Assembly: GCA_011037195.1 (NCBI GenBank)
Contig: JAAEAF010014386.1
Span: 62,001-126,000 of the forward strand
Reading direction: 5' to 3'
DNA: 64,000 bases
DNA from: Triatoma infestans
Taxonomy: Eukaryota > Arthropoda > Insecta > Hemiptera > Reduviidae
Positions 47,290 to 59,393 of this stretch are shown piece after piece. A program made the position numbers and the translations under genes. Numbering within the stretch: position 1 is the first letter of the stretch; each line of letters begins with the position of its first letter. The notes under the pieces were generated by a model. It was given only the letters and a program-made list of their open reading frames with translations. It did not search any database and was not told the origin of the DNA.

Positions 47290-47949
47290 ATGTCTGTCAT
47301 TGATAAGTTAAGTAGTTGCACAATTTGCAATAGTGTTTTCGATGCGCATGAAGAGAAACTAAGCTGTCACCATTGTCACAGGAAAGTACATACTTTTCTA
47401 GATTGTTCTGGACTGACTGAAAGTGAAGTAAGTTCTCTAAACAAGAAAAAACAGCTCGTGTATATCTGTAAGCTATGTTCTGAAAGGATATTCAACTTAA
47501 CTCTACCAATCTTCTATCTGTTATTGAATCTTTGAGAAATCAGATTTGGATTACTTTATAGCAGGATACAAAGAACGTGAAAAGAGGGAGAAGAATATAC
47601 TTTTTTATAACATTCCTGAATCGCCATCCCAGTCTCTGATAGAGAAAATTCAACATGATCACATTATGAAAAGTGAAATTATTCAGTCACTTGTACCTGA
47701 TTTTCAGTTGAAGGCAAAATCAGGCCAATCAAAGCAATATTTAAAGACTCATCAACTGCAAAGTTGATTTTATCCAAGAAACGATCGAACACTCACTCCT
47801 CATTTTCACTCGTGTATGTCAAAACTCCTGCTCAAATAAATTATTTGAAACAACTTCGATTTACATTGGCAGAGCGTAAGAAGACTGATCCAAATCTTAC
47901 TATAAAATACTTCAACGGATGTCCCCGGATCATTTCAAAAACTGGCTGA
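47290..47949 (+). pseudogene. ORF1 with PHD-type zinc finger of the CR1/L2-like element
   Basis: The frame 47290-47535 starts ATG and reads SCTICNSVFDAHEEKLSCHH, then CHRKVHTFLDCSG and YICKLCSERI. These Cys and His residues are spaced as in the PHD/esterase-linked fingers found in ORF1 of CR1-group elements. After a frame break, 47546-47767 gives KREKNILFYNIPES, an RRM-like beginning, and 47764-47949 the rest (VYVKTPAQINYLKQLRF). At least two frameshifts. Confidence 0.7.
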
Positions 47950-48590
47950 AACAATTAGACTGTTAATTTTTTATCAAAATGTGCGTGGTTTGAGAATTAA
48001 ACTCAGTGATTTCCGTAAATCTGTTTCTAACATAGACTGTGATATATTAGCTCTCACTGAGACCTGGCTCAGTAACGACATCTCTACAGCTGAACTGGGC
48101 ATGGATAAATTTATTGTTTACCACTATGATTGAAGTGCTCACAAGTGTTCATTGGTTACGAAAATTAATCCCAAGTTACCGTCTGGTGATCGCTAAGATA
48201 ATATCGAACATTTATTTATAATATTAAAGTTTAATAGTGTTCAGATAATTGTAGGCTGCACATATATTCCCCCTAACTCTTCCTGTGATATCTACTCGAG
48301 TCATTTTGATCAGATTGACGATTTTGTTTCTTTATATCCTCGAGCCAAACTTATTTTACTTGGCGATTATAATTTGCCTATATTCAATGGATTAGCAATG
48401 ACCCTTATTTTTGTGGCGATGTTAATCAACTTCAGCATAACATACTGTTTGAATTTATTCACTTTCATAATTTGTTGCAGTTTAGTCATGTTGGCAATAT
48501 TCATAACAGAATTCTTGATTTGGTTCTTTCCATTACTTCATCAGAATTCATATCTCCTGTAAAAAACAGCTCTTACGATTTAGTTTAAAC
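47950..48590 (+). pseudogene. Endonuclease domain of the CR1/L2-like element
   Basis: Read directly from the DNA: FYQNVRGLRIKLSDFRK, then DILALTETWLSND (catalytic Glu), IIVGCTYIPPNSSCD, LILLGDYNLP (D-x-N) and, after a shift near 48400, FIHFHNLLQFSHVGN and RILDLVLSI. Stops occur near 48133. These are textbook APE-type endonuclease motifs of CR1-group elements. Confidence 0.78.
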
Positions 48591-48767
48591 TTGGAATATT
48601 ACAAATTTATAGATATATCGCATAAAACCTATCGCTTTTATTTGAAACGATTTTCCGGAAACGTTGAATTAAGCGAGTTCTGGTTGGTGCTTGAACTCTC
48701 AACTTGTGGGAGCTTGACAGTGTACAGATAGTAGCTGCTGTTGTGTCCAAGCACTAACATCTACACT

Positions 48768-49222
48768 TCTCCTATTTACTAACAACCACCCTCCTATTTA
48801 CTAACCACCTCCTTCCTATTTACTAACCACCTCCTTCCTATTTACTAACCACCTCCCTCCTATTTACTTACTACCTCCCTCCTATTTACTAACCACCTCC
48901 CTCCTATTTACTAACCACCTCCCTCCTATTTACTAACTACCTCCCTCCTATTTACTAACCACCTCCCTCCTATTTACTAACCACCTCCCTTCTATTTACT
49001 AACCACCTCCCTCCTATTTACTAACAACCACCCTCCTATTTACTAACCACCTCCCTCCTATTAACTAACCACCTCCCTCCTATTTACTAACAACCACCCT
49101 GCTATTTACTAACCACCTCCCTCCTATTTACTAACCACCACCCTCCTATTTACTAACCACCTCCCTCCTATTTACTAATCACCACCCTCCTATTTACAAC
49201 CACCGCCCTCCTATTTACTAAC
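48768..49222. repeat. 22-bp tandem array (cctatttactaaccacctccct)
   Basis: About 20 copies of tatttactaaccacctccct plus cc, with variants such as aacaaccacc and aaccacctcctt. It is flanked by modular-repeat phrases: cttttatttgaaacgatttt on the left (48630) and ccaagtttcaagaaaatttg on the right (49254). Confidence 0.9.
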
Positions 49223-49739
49223 ACCAACCTCCAACTAAACATTTAGTAAGCATTCCAAGTTTCAAGAAAATTTGTTATTTAGAACTGTGAGGATTGCAGC
49301 AAATAGTGTGACTTTTTACTTTTAGATTTACTCTTTTTTGTTTTTGTTTTATTATAATGACTTTTATATATTATAAGAAGGTCGGGTGATCAACATCGAA
49401 AGATGTCAAACTCCTTCTCAAGTGTCAGTTTCCAAGGTGGCCATGTGGGCGGCAGAACTGGCTCTAGCCTGGAAGACCTCAGAAATTGATTACACTCCTG
49501 TCTGGGGGGTAAATAAACTTTCAATACCTGACTGCAGACTGGTTAGACAAACAGTAATCGCCGACCCGGCAGAGCACAGCCTTCATTATTTCTCTACCAC
49601 CTGAACAGTTCTTACACCAACCATACTTCTCTTACCCCACACTTCTGTTTTATAATGAGAATATAACAGAATTTTGCATACAAAACGAGTTTTCTTTTAA
49701 TAGAAATGTAATTTCGATTAGTCAAGTTTTTAGAATAAA

Positions 49740-50290
49740 CAGTAGATTGCCCTATTATTTATTATAAAATGTCCATTCAGCAGGGCGGTTCTGCCACTTA
49801 TATCAAAAGAAAAGACCATGCTTTAATGAAATATCAATTTCGAAGGAATCGGTTAACCGGAAGCGTGAATAGAAGTGAACCAAAGTGCCTGTAATAAGAT
49901 TCACAGTTTTCTGGAATTTTCTCGAAAATGCCAGCGACGATTTTCTTTAAATTTGAAATGCCATCTGTCTTGATAAAAACACTTCACTTTTATTTCAAAC
50001 ATTTTTCACTTTTATTTCACTTTCTTTTACTAACTGGAAGTATTGCGATCGGGTCAAATATTCGAAATTGAGTTTTCTCCACAATATATGATTTGAGGTC
50101 CCCTGAGCGCAATAAATGTTTTTAGAGAATGGTCTCTCTCTCTCTCACACACTCCCTCAGTCTCAGATCCGTGCATCTTTCTCTCTCTGATTTTGTGTGT
50201 GAACAAAATACTGAAAAACTTGATGTCGCAGATAGCTCAAACTTGATATTCCGGTTCTATGTTACCATCGCATCTGACCCCAAGATTTAG
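49740..50290 (+). repeat. Modular repeat copy, + orientation
   Basis: gaaggaatcggttaaccgga, cagcgacgattttctttaaa, cacttttatttcaaacattt, cttttactaactggaagtat, ttgcgatcgggtcaaatatt and gctcaaacttgatattccgg. A (TC)n tract stands where other copies have (GT)n. It joins directly to an inverted I-like fragment. Confidence 0.7.
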
Positions 50291-50293
50291 GGC

Positions 50294-51140
50294 AAATTAT
50301 TATTGTTATTCGTCTGTGGGGTGGGACCAAACCCGACGCTATCCAAAGCTTCACTGGGCCCATACAGCTGGCCTACAGAAAAACAACAACCCGGGTCTGA
50401 TCCATCTAATATAAACCGCAGTCCGAAAAATCAAATACAACCTTAAAGAAAAATAGCTTCCACAGACTTCCTGTTCCGACCAAAGGTCCTGAATCTAATT
50501 TCCTCACAACCCAAGCAATCTATCATAAAATGGGTAGGTCTTTCCTCCTCTGCCTCACAGACTCACAAAACGGGTCTGGCATGAGCCCCATAATGAAGAG
50601 TTGTCTTTTTAAATCACAATGCCCATTAAGGAATATAACCTGATACCTGCAACATCTTATTAATAGCCCTGCCCGGACAACCAATGAACATCTTCGACTG
50701 CGGACAGCCCACTTGTGATCATCCATAGGAATGAATGATGTAAAGCTATCCATGACTGGAAGCTTGACAGACATGTTCCTATCAGGCTCGGGGCAATAAA
50801 GAGGCGCCTAATTTACAAACCTATCCACCATCGCACGCCCAAAATTTCTCATATGATCTGGGACCTTGACTAGAAGCAAATCCTTCAAAGCAGACAGTTT
50901 TTCCAGTCTTTTAGAACATTCTAGTACCAACCGGAAGTGAATACACATGTATTCAGGCCTTCAACGCAACTTGACCGTCCGAGCAGATGCAAACCTTTCA
51001 AGTTAGTGTTGTGTACTCTCTCATCCAATATACAACAAAGAATGCATAAACCTCAGCCTGAAAATAGTGATCCATTCCCCAAGAGACACAGCCAAGTGGT
51101 AATCTCCTGTTTAAAAATAGATCGCAGCTGCAAACCTACA
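50294..51140 (-). mobile_element. I-like element fragment, same family as 436-2330, minus strand
   Basis: The 3'UTR in reverse (ccaaacccgacgctatccaa, gggcccatacagctggcc) matches 2218-2290. The frame 50523-50774 reads GLMPDPFCESVRQRR, a damaged version of GLVPDPFCRVCETEE; further up are RNase H remnants. The tail (ttattattgttatt) lies at its left end. It is heavily mutated. Confidence 0.75.
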
Positions 51141-51159
51141 TCGCAAGTGCAATTTTACT

Positions 51160-51720
51160 AAATGTTTTTTTTTTTTATTTTTGCGATTTTCTAGAAAACT
51201 GCTCCTACGATTTTCTATAAACTTGGATTGATATCTACACACACAGAAATACTGTCACTTCTATTTGTAACATTTTCCTGGGAAAAATGATTTTTAGGGG
51301 GTGGTGGTGGGGGAACAGTAGCGTTACGCTTTCCTCTACAGTATTATTGAACTACAAACTACGGTTTCACTGTGATACATTAAATACTATGATACTACAA
51401 TATACTATGATACATTAAAAGTATAGGTAGAATTCTAAATTTGAAGAAAATCTATTCTGTGTGAAAGTGCGACTATACAGAAATTGGTCTTTTGATTTTT
51501 TTGAAATTTCTCGAAAGCGGCGGAAATTTCTAGAAAAAGTTTTAAAACTTGGAATGTTAATTGCACAGATAGAATCGTATCAAATAATAATTAGCCTCTA
51601 CCACCGTTTTTTTATGGCCAGCCGAACGGAACATTGTGAACGTTATAAATTTGTAATTCAGTAGCAACAAAAGCGTGTGAATGATTCACACCACATTTTT
51701 ATTTAATCCTCAATTAGCGG
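51160..51720 (+). repeat. Modular repeat copy, + orientation, up to exon b
   Basis: ttgcgattttctagaaaact, gctcctacgattttctataa, aacattttcctgggaaaaat, ggggaacagtagcgttacgc and gtgtgaatgattcacaccac. It ends about 90 bp upstream of exon b. Confidence 0.65.
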
Positions 51721-51809
51721 CATCTGTCTGAATGTTGCATAATCCACTTCATGTAACAGCTGCTATTTTTTAATGTCTTTTATTTATATTTTTATTTTCT
51801 AATTTACAG

Positions 51810-51854
51810 CGATATAGATGATGTATCTGCGGATATTCTTCATTTAGACATTTG
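51810..51854 (+). CDS. stac: Unc13-4/BAIAP3-type C2-domain protein, internal exon b (45 bp micro-exon)
   Basis: A 45-bp exon continuing the same C2 domain. It reads DIDDVSADILHLDI plus the first two bases of a W codon. Acceptor: a T-rich tract ending aatttacag at 51809. Donor: gtaagt at 51855. Phase fits on both sides: exon a ends with two bases, this exon supplies one and ends with two, and the exon at 61581 supplies the third (TG|G). The residues form the C2 beta strand just before calcium-binding loop 3. The short length and 14 complete codons make it invisible to ORF tracks; it was found by extending from exon c. The upstream intron is 6668 bp and the downstream one 9726 bp. Confidence 0.85.
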
Positions 51855-52379
51855 GTAAGTTTTCCTTTCAGTATATCTATATTATTTTGAAGTATTATAT
51901 TTATTGCTAATAAACAAACATTCTTCTTTAAACATAGTGTTTCTAATATTATGTACTGTTCATCTTCCCGATAATTATTTTTAAAATTGATTTGTCGTAA
52001 AAATATACATATATTTAGCTGAATTTATTAAAAATATAAATTTCCTAATAAAAGTTCAAACAAACCACACATTATTATCATTATTATTCATTTGATAGTG
52101 ATACAAACTTTGCCTTTTAGAAGCCACAGGTCGAAGTCCACATAAAATTTATTACAGCTTTTAGTCTCAACAAGTTTTGTTAGTTAGTTTTATTTCTCTT
52201 TATTTACTTATTGATCTGTCTATTTAATGATCCATTTATTAACTACCACACAAACTTGTCAATACATATGAAGTACAAAAAATAAATATTTTAAAATAAT
52301 ATTTAAAGATTAATTTCTATTCATTTTTTTCTTGGAAATACATATTTAATGGCTCCTGTGCCCCCTCCCCAAGGTTGTT

Positions 52380-52495
52380 AAAAATTGATCTTTTGTGTAG
52401 TGTTTCAGCGTAAATAACTCAAAAAACGAAAGATCGCAGAAACATTCAAACTTATTATTTTAATTATGGGTGGAGGCAGACAATGGTATGAGACA
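52380..52495 (+). repeat. Modular repeat fragment leading into the 136-bp array
   Basis: ttcagcgtaaataactcaaa and aaaacgaaagatcgcagaaa, B-submodule phrases, stop where the 136-bp unit begins. Confidence 0.6.
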
Positions 52496-55400
52496 TTAAA
52501 ATTCAAATATGTTTGAGTACTATAGTTGGCCACCGTGCGATGTACTCATTCTGTAGCTGCCTATATAGGTAGTTTGGATGGCTCTTGTTCCCCCACTATT
52601 TGTATATTTATGTCTTGAGAAATGAGCAAATTTGAAATACAAATATGTTGTTTACTATAATTGGCCTCCCTACAATGTACTCATTCTGTAGCTGCCTCTA
52701 TAGGTAGTTTATACGGCTCTTGTTCCCCCACTATTTGTATATTTATGTCATGACAAATGATCAAATTTGAAATTCAAATATGTTTGTTTACTATAATTGG
52801 CCACCCTACAATGTACTCATTCTGTAGCTGCCTCTATAGGTAGTTTCGATGGCTCTTGTTCCCCCATTATTTGTATATTTATGTCATGACAAATGAGCAA
52901 ATTTGAAATTCAAATATGTTTGTTTACTATTATTGGCCTCCCTACAATGTACTCATTCTGTAGCTGCCTCTATAGGTAGTTTGGACGGCTCTTGTTCCCC
53001 CACTATTTGTATATTTCTGTCATAACAAATGAGCAAATTTGAAATTCAAATATGTCTGTGTACTATAATTGGCCTCCCTACAATGTACTCAATCTGTAGC
53101 TGCCTTTTAGTAGTTGGACGGCTGTTGTTTCCCCCATTTTATGTATAATTATGTCCATGACAATGAAGCAAATTTGAAATTCAAATATGTTTGTTTACTA
53201 TAATTGACCTCCCTACAATGTACTCATTCTGTAGCTGCCTCTATAGGTAGTTTGGATGGCTCTTGTTCCCCCACTATTTGTATATTTATGTCATGACAAA
53301 TGAGCAAATTTGAAATTCAAATATGTTTGTTTATTATAATTGGCCTCCCTACAATGTGCTCATTCTGTAGCTGCCTCTATGGGTAGTTTGGATGGCTCTT
53401 GTTCCCCACTATTTGTATATTTATGTCATGACAAATGATCAAATTTGAAATTCAAATATGTTTGTTTACTATAATTGGCCACCCTACAATGTACTCATTC
53501 TGTAGCTGCCCCTATAGGTACTTTTCGATGGCTCTTGTTCCCCCACTATTAGTATATTTATGTCATGACAAATGAGCAAATTTGAAATTCAAATATGTTT
53601 GTTTACTATAATTGGCCTCCCTACAATGTACTCATTCTGTAGCTGCCTCTATAGGTAGTTTCGATGGCTCTTATTCCCCCATTATTCGTATATTTATGTC
53701 ATGACAAATGAGCAAATTTGAAATTCAAATATGTTTGTTTACTATTATTGGCCTCCCTACAATGTACTCATTCTGTAGCTGCCTCTATGGTAGTTTGGAT
53801 AGGCTCTTGTTCCCCCACTATTTGTATATTTATGTCATGACAAATGAGCAAATTTGAAATTCAAATATGTTTGTTTACTATAATTGGCCTCCCTACAATG
53901 TACTCATTCTGTAGCTGCCGCTATAGGTAGTTTGGATGGCTCTTGATCCCCCACTATTTTATATTTATGACATGACAAATGAGCAAATCTGAAATTTAAA
54001 TATGTTTGTTTACTATAATTGGCCACCCTAGAATGTACTCATTCTGTAGCTGCCTCTATAGGTAGTTTCGATGGCTCTTGTTCCCCCATTATTTGTATAT
54101 TTATGTCATGACACATGAGCATATTTGAAATTCAAATATGTTTGTTTACTATAGTTGGCCTCCCTACAATGTACTCATTCTGTAGCTACCTCTATATGTA
54201 GTTTGCACGGCTCTTGTTCCCCCACTATTTGTATATTTCGTAGGACAGAGAGCAAATGTGAAAGTCAACATATGTTTGTTTATCTAATTGCCTCCCTACA
54301 ATGTTACTCATTCTGTAGCTGCTTATAGGTAGTTCGGCGGCTGTTGTTCCCCCACTATTTGTATATTTATGAATGACAGATGAGAAAAATTTGAAATTCA
54401 AATTGTTTGGTTTACTATAATTGGCCTCCTACCAATGTCTCATTCTGTAGCCTACTTATATGTAGTTTAGTCAGCTCGTGTTCCCCCATATTTGTATTTT
54501 ATGTCATGACCAACATGAGCAAATTTGAAATTCAAATATGTTTGATTACTATAATTGACCTCCCTACAATGTACTCATTCTGTAGCTGCCTCTATAGGTA
54601 GTTTCAATGGCTCTTGTTCCCCCAATATTTGTATATTTATTTCATGACAAATGAGCAAATTTGAAATTCAAATATGTTTGTTTACTATTATTGGCCTCCC
54701 TACAGTTTACTCATTCTGTAGCTGCCTCTATAGGTAGTTTGGATGGCTCTTGTTCCCCCACTATTTGTATATTTATGTCATGACAAATGAGCAAATTTGA
54801 AATTCAAATATGTTTGTTTACTATTATTGGCCTCCCTACAATGTACTCATTCTGTAGCTGCCTCTATAGGTAGTTTGGACGGCTCTTGTTCCCCCACTAT
54901 TTGTATATTTATGTCATGACAAATGAGCAAATTTGAAATTCAAATATGTTTGTTTACTATAATTGGCCTCCCTACAATGTACTCATTCTGTAGCTGCCTC
55001 TATAGGTAGTTTGGACGGCTCTTGTTCCCCCACTATTTGTATATTTTATGTCATAACAAATGAGCAAATTTGAAATTCAAATATGTTTGTTTACTATAAT
55101 TGGCCTCCCTACAATGTACTCATTCTGTAGCTGCCTCTATAGGTAGTTTGGATGGCTCTTGTTCCTCCATTATTTGTATATTTATGTCATGACAAATGAG
55201 CAAATTTGAAATTCAAATATGTTTGTTTACTATAATTGGCCTCCCTACAATGTACTCATTCTGTAGCTGCCTCTATAGGTAGTTGGACGGCTCTTGTTCC
55301 CCCACTATTTGTATATTTATGTCATGACAAATGAGCAAATTTGAAATTCAAATATGTTTGTTTACTATAATTGGCCTCCCTACAATGTACTCATTCTGTA

Positions 55401-56785
55401 GCTGCCTCTATAGGTAGTTTGGATGGCTCTTGTTCCCCCACTATTTGTATTTTTATGTCATAACAAATGAGCAAATTTGAAATTCAAATATGTTTGTTTA
55501 CTATAATTGGCCTCCCTACAATGTACTCATTCTGTAGCTGCCTCTATAGGTAGTTTGGATGGCTCTTGTTCCTCCACTATTTGTATATTTATGACATGCC
55601 AAATGAGCAAATTTGAAATTCAAATATGTTTGTTTACTATAATTGGCCTCCCTACAATATTTATGTACTCATTCTGTAGCTGCCTCTATAGGTAGTTTGG
55701 ATGGCTCTTGTTCCCCCACTATTTGTATATTTATGTCATGACAAATGAGCAAATTGAAATTCAAATATGTTTGTTTACTATAATTGGCCTCCCTACAATG
55801 TACTCATTCTGTAGCTGCCTCTATAGGTAGTTTGGATGGCTCTTGTTCCCCCACTATTTGTATATTTATGTCATGACAAATGAGCAAATTTGAAATTCAA
55901 ATATGTTTGTTTACTATAATTGGCCTCCCTACAATATGTACTCATTTTGGACGGCTATATATTTATATCATGCAAATGAGCAAATTTGAAATTCCCTCCC
56001 TACAATGTACTCATTTTGTAGCTGCCTCTATAGGTAGTTTATACGGCCTTTGTTCCCCCACTATTTGTATATTTATGTCATGACAAATGAGCAAATTTGA
56101 AATTCAAATATGTTTGATTACTATAATTGACCTCCCTACAATGTACTCATTCTGTAGCTGCCTCAATAGGTAGTTTGGATGGCTCTTGTTCCCCCAATAT
56201 TTGTATATTTATGTCATGACAAATGAGCAAATTTGAAATTCAAATATGTTTGTTTACTATAATGGGCTTCCCTACAATGTACTCATTCTGTAGCTACCTC
56301 TATAGGTAGTTTCGATGGCTCTTGTTCCTCCATTATTTGTATATTTATGTCATGACAAATGAGCAAATTTGAAATTCAAATATGTTTGTTTACTATTATT
56401 GGTCTCCCTACAATGTACTCATCCTGTAGCTGCCTCTATAGGTAGTTTGGACGGCTCTTGTTCCTCCACTATTTGTATATTTATGTCATAACAAATGAGC
56501 AAATTTGAAATTCAAATATGTTTGTTTACTATAATTGGCCTCCCTACAATGTACTCATTCTGTAGCTGCCTCTATAGGTAGTTTGGACGGCTCTTGTTCC
56601 CCCACTATTTGTATATTTATGTCATGACAAATGAGCAAATTTGAAATTCAAATATGTTTGTTTACTATAATTGGCCTCCCTACAATGTACTCATTCTGTA
56701 GCTGCCTCTATGGGTAGTTTGGATGGCTCTTGTTCCCCCACTATTTGTATATTTATGTCATGACAAATGAGCAAATTTGAAATTT
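52496..56785. repeat. 136-bp minisatellite, about 31 copies, inside intron b-c
   Basis: The unit is atgtactcattctgtagctg ... ctataggtagtttggatggc ... gttcccccactatttgtata ... gagcaaatttgaaattcaaa ... actataattggcctccctac. Spacing between the first words of copies at 54841 and 54977 is 136 bp. Variation is mainly in the gga(t/c)ggc, cccactat/cccattat and at(a/t)attggcc positions. Copies at about 54230-54500 are much noisier. Shortened copies occur at 55935-55995. The short frames at 54407-54601, 55507-55695 and 55880-56083 are repeat translations. Confidence 0.93.
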
Positions 56786-57840
56786 TCAAATAAAATTTGT
56801 TGTTATATAAAGAAGAGTAAGAGAAAATCGTCTGAATGTTTTCACACCACGAACGTTGACTTTCTCTTGCTGCTATCGAAGCAAGTATTACGATAGAAAC
56901 AGAACAGATTTCCGTGGTTCCCATGAAGGGACAGAAGGAAATGGCCAGTGCATCCCGCTCTGCTTCACAAGTTCTCTGCATGTTCTGAAGACCTGCGACG
57001 ACACACTAGTAGTGCTCTCTCTATTGGCTGCACACTGTCCTTATCATGTCTCAAAACTTCCATGAAGTTCTGCTATTTGTATATCTTTCTCATTCTCTTG
57101 TCCTACTCCAGGTAGTTAGCCTAGTTTATGCCGGTATCCTTTATGGTCTATTTTATTGAACTTAATAAGTAAAGTAATTATTACTGCTGTAACGGAAATT
57201 GTTGGGATGTGTCAAATTTTCAGAGTTGATTTTTCGCCGGAAATTTATGTATCAAGGTCACCGGAGAACGAAAAGTTTTAATTAGCGAATGGTCTGATAT
57301 ATGTGTGTTTGTGTGTGTGTGTGTGTATGTGCGTGTGTGTGAGACAGAGAGAACAAAATACTTCAAAAACTATACATTGGAAGAGTTCAAACTTAATATT
57401 TCCTTAATTACTGCTATTGAACCACTCTTACCACTCACTGATATATTGATTACAGCAAAGATATTGTCAGGAATCTACATTAAAAAGCGGAAAAGAAGGA
57501 GAGCGCAGCGGCGTGCCAGTCTAGACTGGTAGAGTGTTGCCTTGTTGAAGATTAAACAAGCTATGTCATTCAGTAGAAAACTCCTTCGCTTTTATAGTGA
57601 TCAAGCCTTCCGTACTTCGGTTCTGCTAGGGATAAGTAGGCGGTCCTGACTTCCCTAGGGTGAAAAGTTGAGGCACTGCTATGGTAAGAGATATGTTACG
57701 CCTCCTGTGTCGTATAGGTGGATGACATCTGTACGTCTGTTAGTCCACTGTACCCCACACACAAAGCCTCATCAATTTTATTTGAAATTTTTTCCAGGAA
57801 AACTGATTTCTTGAGAGGTTTGGGGGGGGGGAGCATTATT
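56786..57840 (+). repeat. Modular repeat fragments and unclassified DNA after the 136-bp array
   Basis: An E submodule at 56812-56860 (agagtaagagaaaatcgtct, gaatgttttcacaccac) follows the array directly. A start submodule lies at about 57180, with (GT)n at 57303-57345 and a B phrase (cttcaaaaactatacat). The segments 56870-57120 and 57480-57720 are unlike the rest and I cannot classify them. Confidence 0.5.
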
Positions 57841-57842
57841 GT

Positions 57843-58201
57843 AACAATCCCCACTGAAGTTCCACTTGATTGCCCGTTACAACTATGCTACCTATATAGT
57901 ATTTACCTAACAGTAACAATCCCTACTGAAGTTCCACTTGATTGCCCTTTACAACTATGCTACCTATATAGTATTTACCTAACAGTAACAATCCCTACTG
58001 AAGTTCCACTTGATTGCCCTTTACAACTATGCTACCTATATAGTATTTACCTAACAGTAACAATCCCTACTGAAGTTCCACTTGATTGCCCTTTACAACT
58101 ATGCTACCTATATAGTATTTACCTAACAGTAACAATCCTCTGAAGTTCCACTTGATTGCCCTTTACAACTATGCTACCTATATAGTATTTACCTAACAGT
58201 A
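57843..58201. repeat. 72-bp tandem repeat, five copies
   Basis: The unit contains cctactgaagttccacttga, ttgccctttacaactatgct and acctatatagtatttaccta. Copies two to four are identical and the last lacks about two bases. Because 72 is divisible by three, the frame 57718-58143 stays open with a 24-residue repeat (VTIPTEVPLDCPLQ...). It lies in a D submodule after a G-run at 57822-57831. Confidence 0.9.
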
Positions 58202-58478
58202 ACATCCCCAAACATTAATTGAGATTTCCAGTTTAAAGAAAATCGGTTAGTTGGAAATGTAATTTTAAATGTTTCCGTTTTCAGAGTTTTTTTTTAGTTT
58301 GACTCCAAATGCCTCAAATAATTATCTTTAATTTTGTTTTTTTTTTATTTTAATTTATTTGAAAATTTACAACTGCTGGTACGCTTGCGTAACCAGCAAC
58401 AAGTAAATGAGATGACTTACAATCACGGGAATGGAGAAATCACCCAGTGGTGACCCTCCACATTATTTCGCTGCGCAC

Positions 58479-59393
58479 TTATAAGAGATCACGAGGCCAC
58501 TGCCGCCTCAGTCGTCGAGGAGGGTTATCTGGAATGGCTGCTGAGGAAAGTTGGTGAATTAATGGATTGTGATGATGTGCGAGACGGGTGTGAAATTTGC
58601 GGTATCGTATTTGGACCAGGTCACTTATAAATGGAATCTGGAGATCGGAATGTATTGTCAGGTTAGAAACGTAAAATGGAGCATTGGTTATACAAGGGAG
58701 TATTTTGGATTGTAGGGTTTGGAGACGGTGGATGTTGGAACGCTTGGTTGAGCCCCATAACTCGAGTCCGTAAGTCCAAATTGGTTTTAATAGGAGATTG
58801 TAGATAAGTAATTTGTTGTTTAAAGTTAGTTTTGAGCGTCTGTCTAGTAGTCGCTTGAGTAGGCTGTAACGTTTTTTTACTTCGTTTCGTTTCAGTCTTG
58901 TATGTGGGTTCCATGTCAGGCGTTTGTCTATATAGAGTCCTAGATATTTAATTGTATCAACGCATGGTAATAAGATGTGGTTCATATGAACTGGAGGACA
59001 AATGGCACGTCTTAGAGTGAACGTTATATTTTTGCTTTTTTGGACGTTAACCTTCATTCTCCATCTGCAAAACCATTTCTCTAGGGATTGCAAATGTTGC
59101 TGAAGGTTACGTGTGCTTAGGACAGGATCGGGATGTGGGGAAAGAATGGCTGTGTCATCTGCGTAAGTAAAGATATGAGTGTTCGGATTGGTTGGAATAT
59201 CGGCAGTATATATTGTGAAAAGAATGGGAGCAAGGGTACTTCCCTGTGGGACACCAGCTGCTAAAAGGTAATAGGAAGACAAGGAGTGCCTAACACTTGC
59301 ACCGAAATATCTGTGTGAGAGGTAAGAATTAAGGATGAGGTAATAGGCATAAGGAAGGATGCTCTTGAGTTCCACAGCAGCCCTTGGTGCCAT
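58479..59393 (-). pseudogene. Jockey RT: motif B to C-terminus
   Basis: A 304-residue frame. GVPQGSTLAPILFTIYTADI is motif B with Q-G, and HIFTYADDTAIL is motif C (Y-A-D-D). Then KWFCRWRMKVNVQKSK, IKYLGLYIDKRLTWNPH and LLKPIWTYGLELWGST (thumb), ending PRRLRRQWPRDLL at a stop. There is no RNase H, which fits the Jockey clade. The frame is long and the catalytic residues intact, so the insertion is relatively young. The preceding piece with motif A is in other frames. Confidence 0.88.

Larger units (their letters stand above)
47290..48590 (+). mobile_element. CR1/L2-like non-LTR element, 5' part only
   Basis: Contains ORF1 with a PHD-like finger, then an endonuclease domain, in the right order for a CR1/L2-group element. 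It ends abruptly inside or just after the endonuclease, at about 48590, where modular repeat begins. RT is missing. A 5' fragment is the opposite of the usual 5'-truncated copies, so the 3' part was lost by later deletion or replacement. Confidence 0.78.
45142..51809 (+). other. Intron between exons a and b of the Unc13-4-type gene
   Basis: A GT-AG intron of 6668 bp, phase 2. Contents in order: modular-repeat fragments (45240-45720), a 3'-tail fragment of an I-like element (45455-45530), modular fragments (46100-46420), a minus-strand SINE (46965-47195), a CR1/L2-like 5' fragment (47290-48590), a 22-bp tandem array (48768-49222), modular repeat (49740-50290), an inverted I-like fragment (50294-51140) and more modular repeat (51160-51720). 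Nothing else coding was recognised. Confidence 0.8.

Noticed and set aside
49386..49604. Frame with DYTPVWG followed by a gtaaat donor-like site, resembling the T-x-P-V-W of a C2 domain
   Set aside because: The C2 strand T-L-N-P-R-W-N-E is already supplied in phase by exon 45004-45141, and this frame has no other C2 features or suitable phase.
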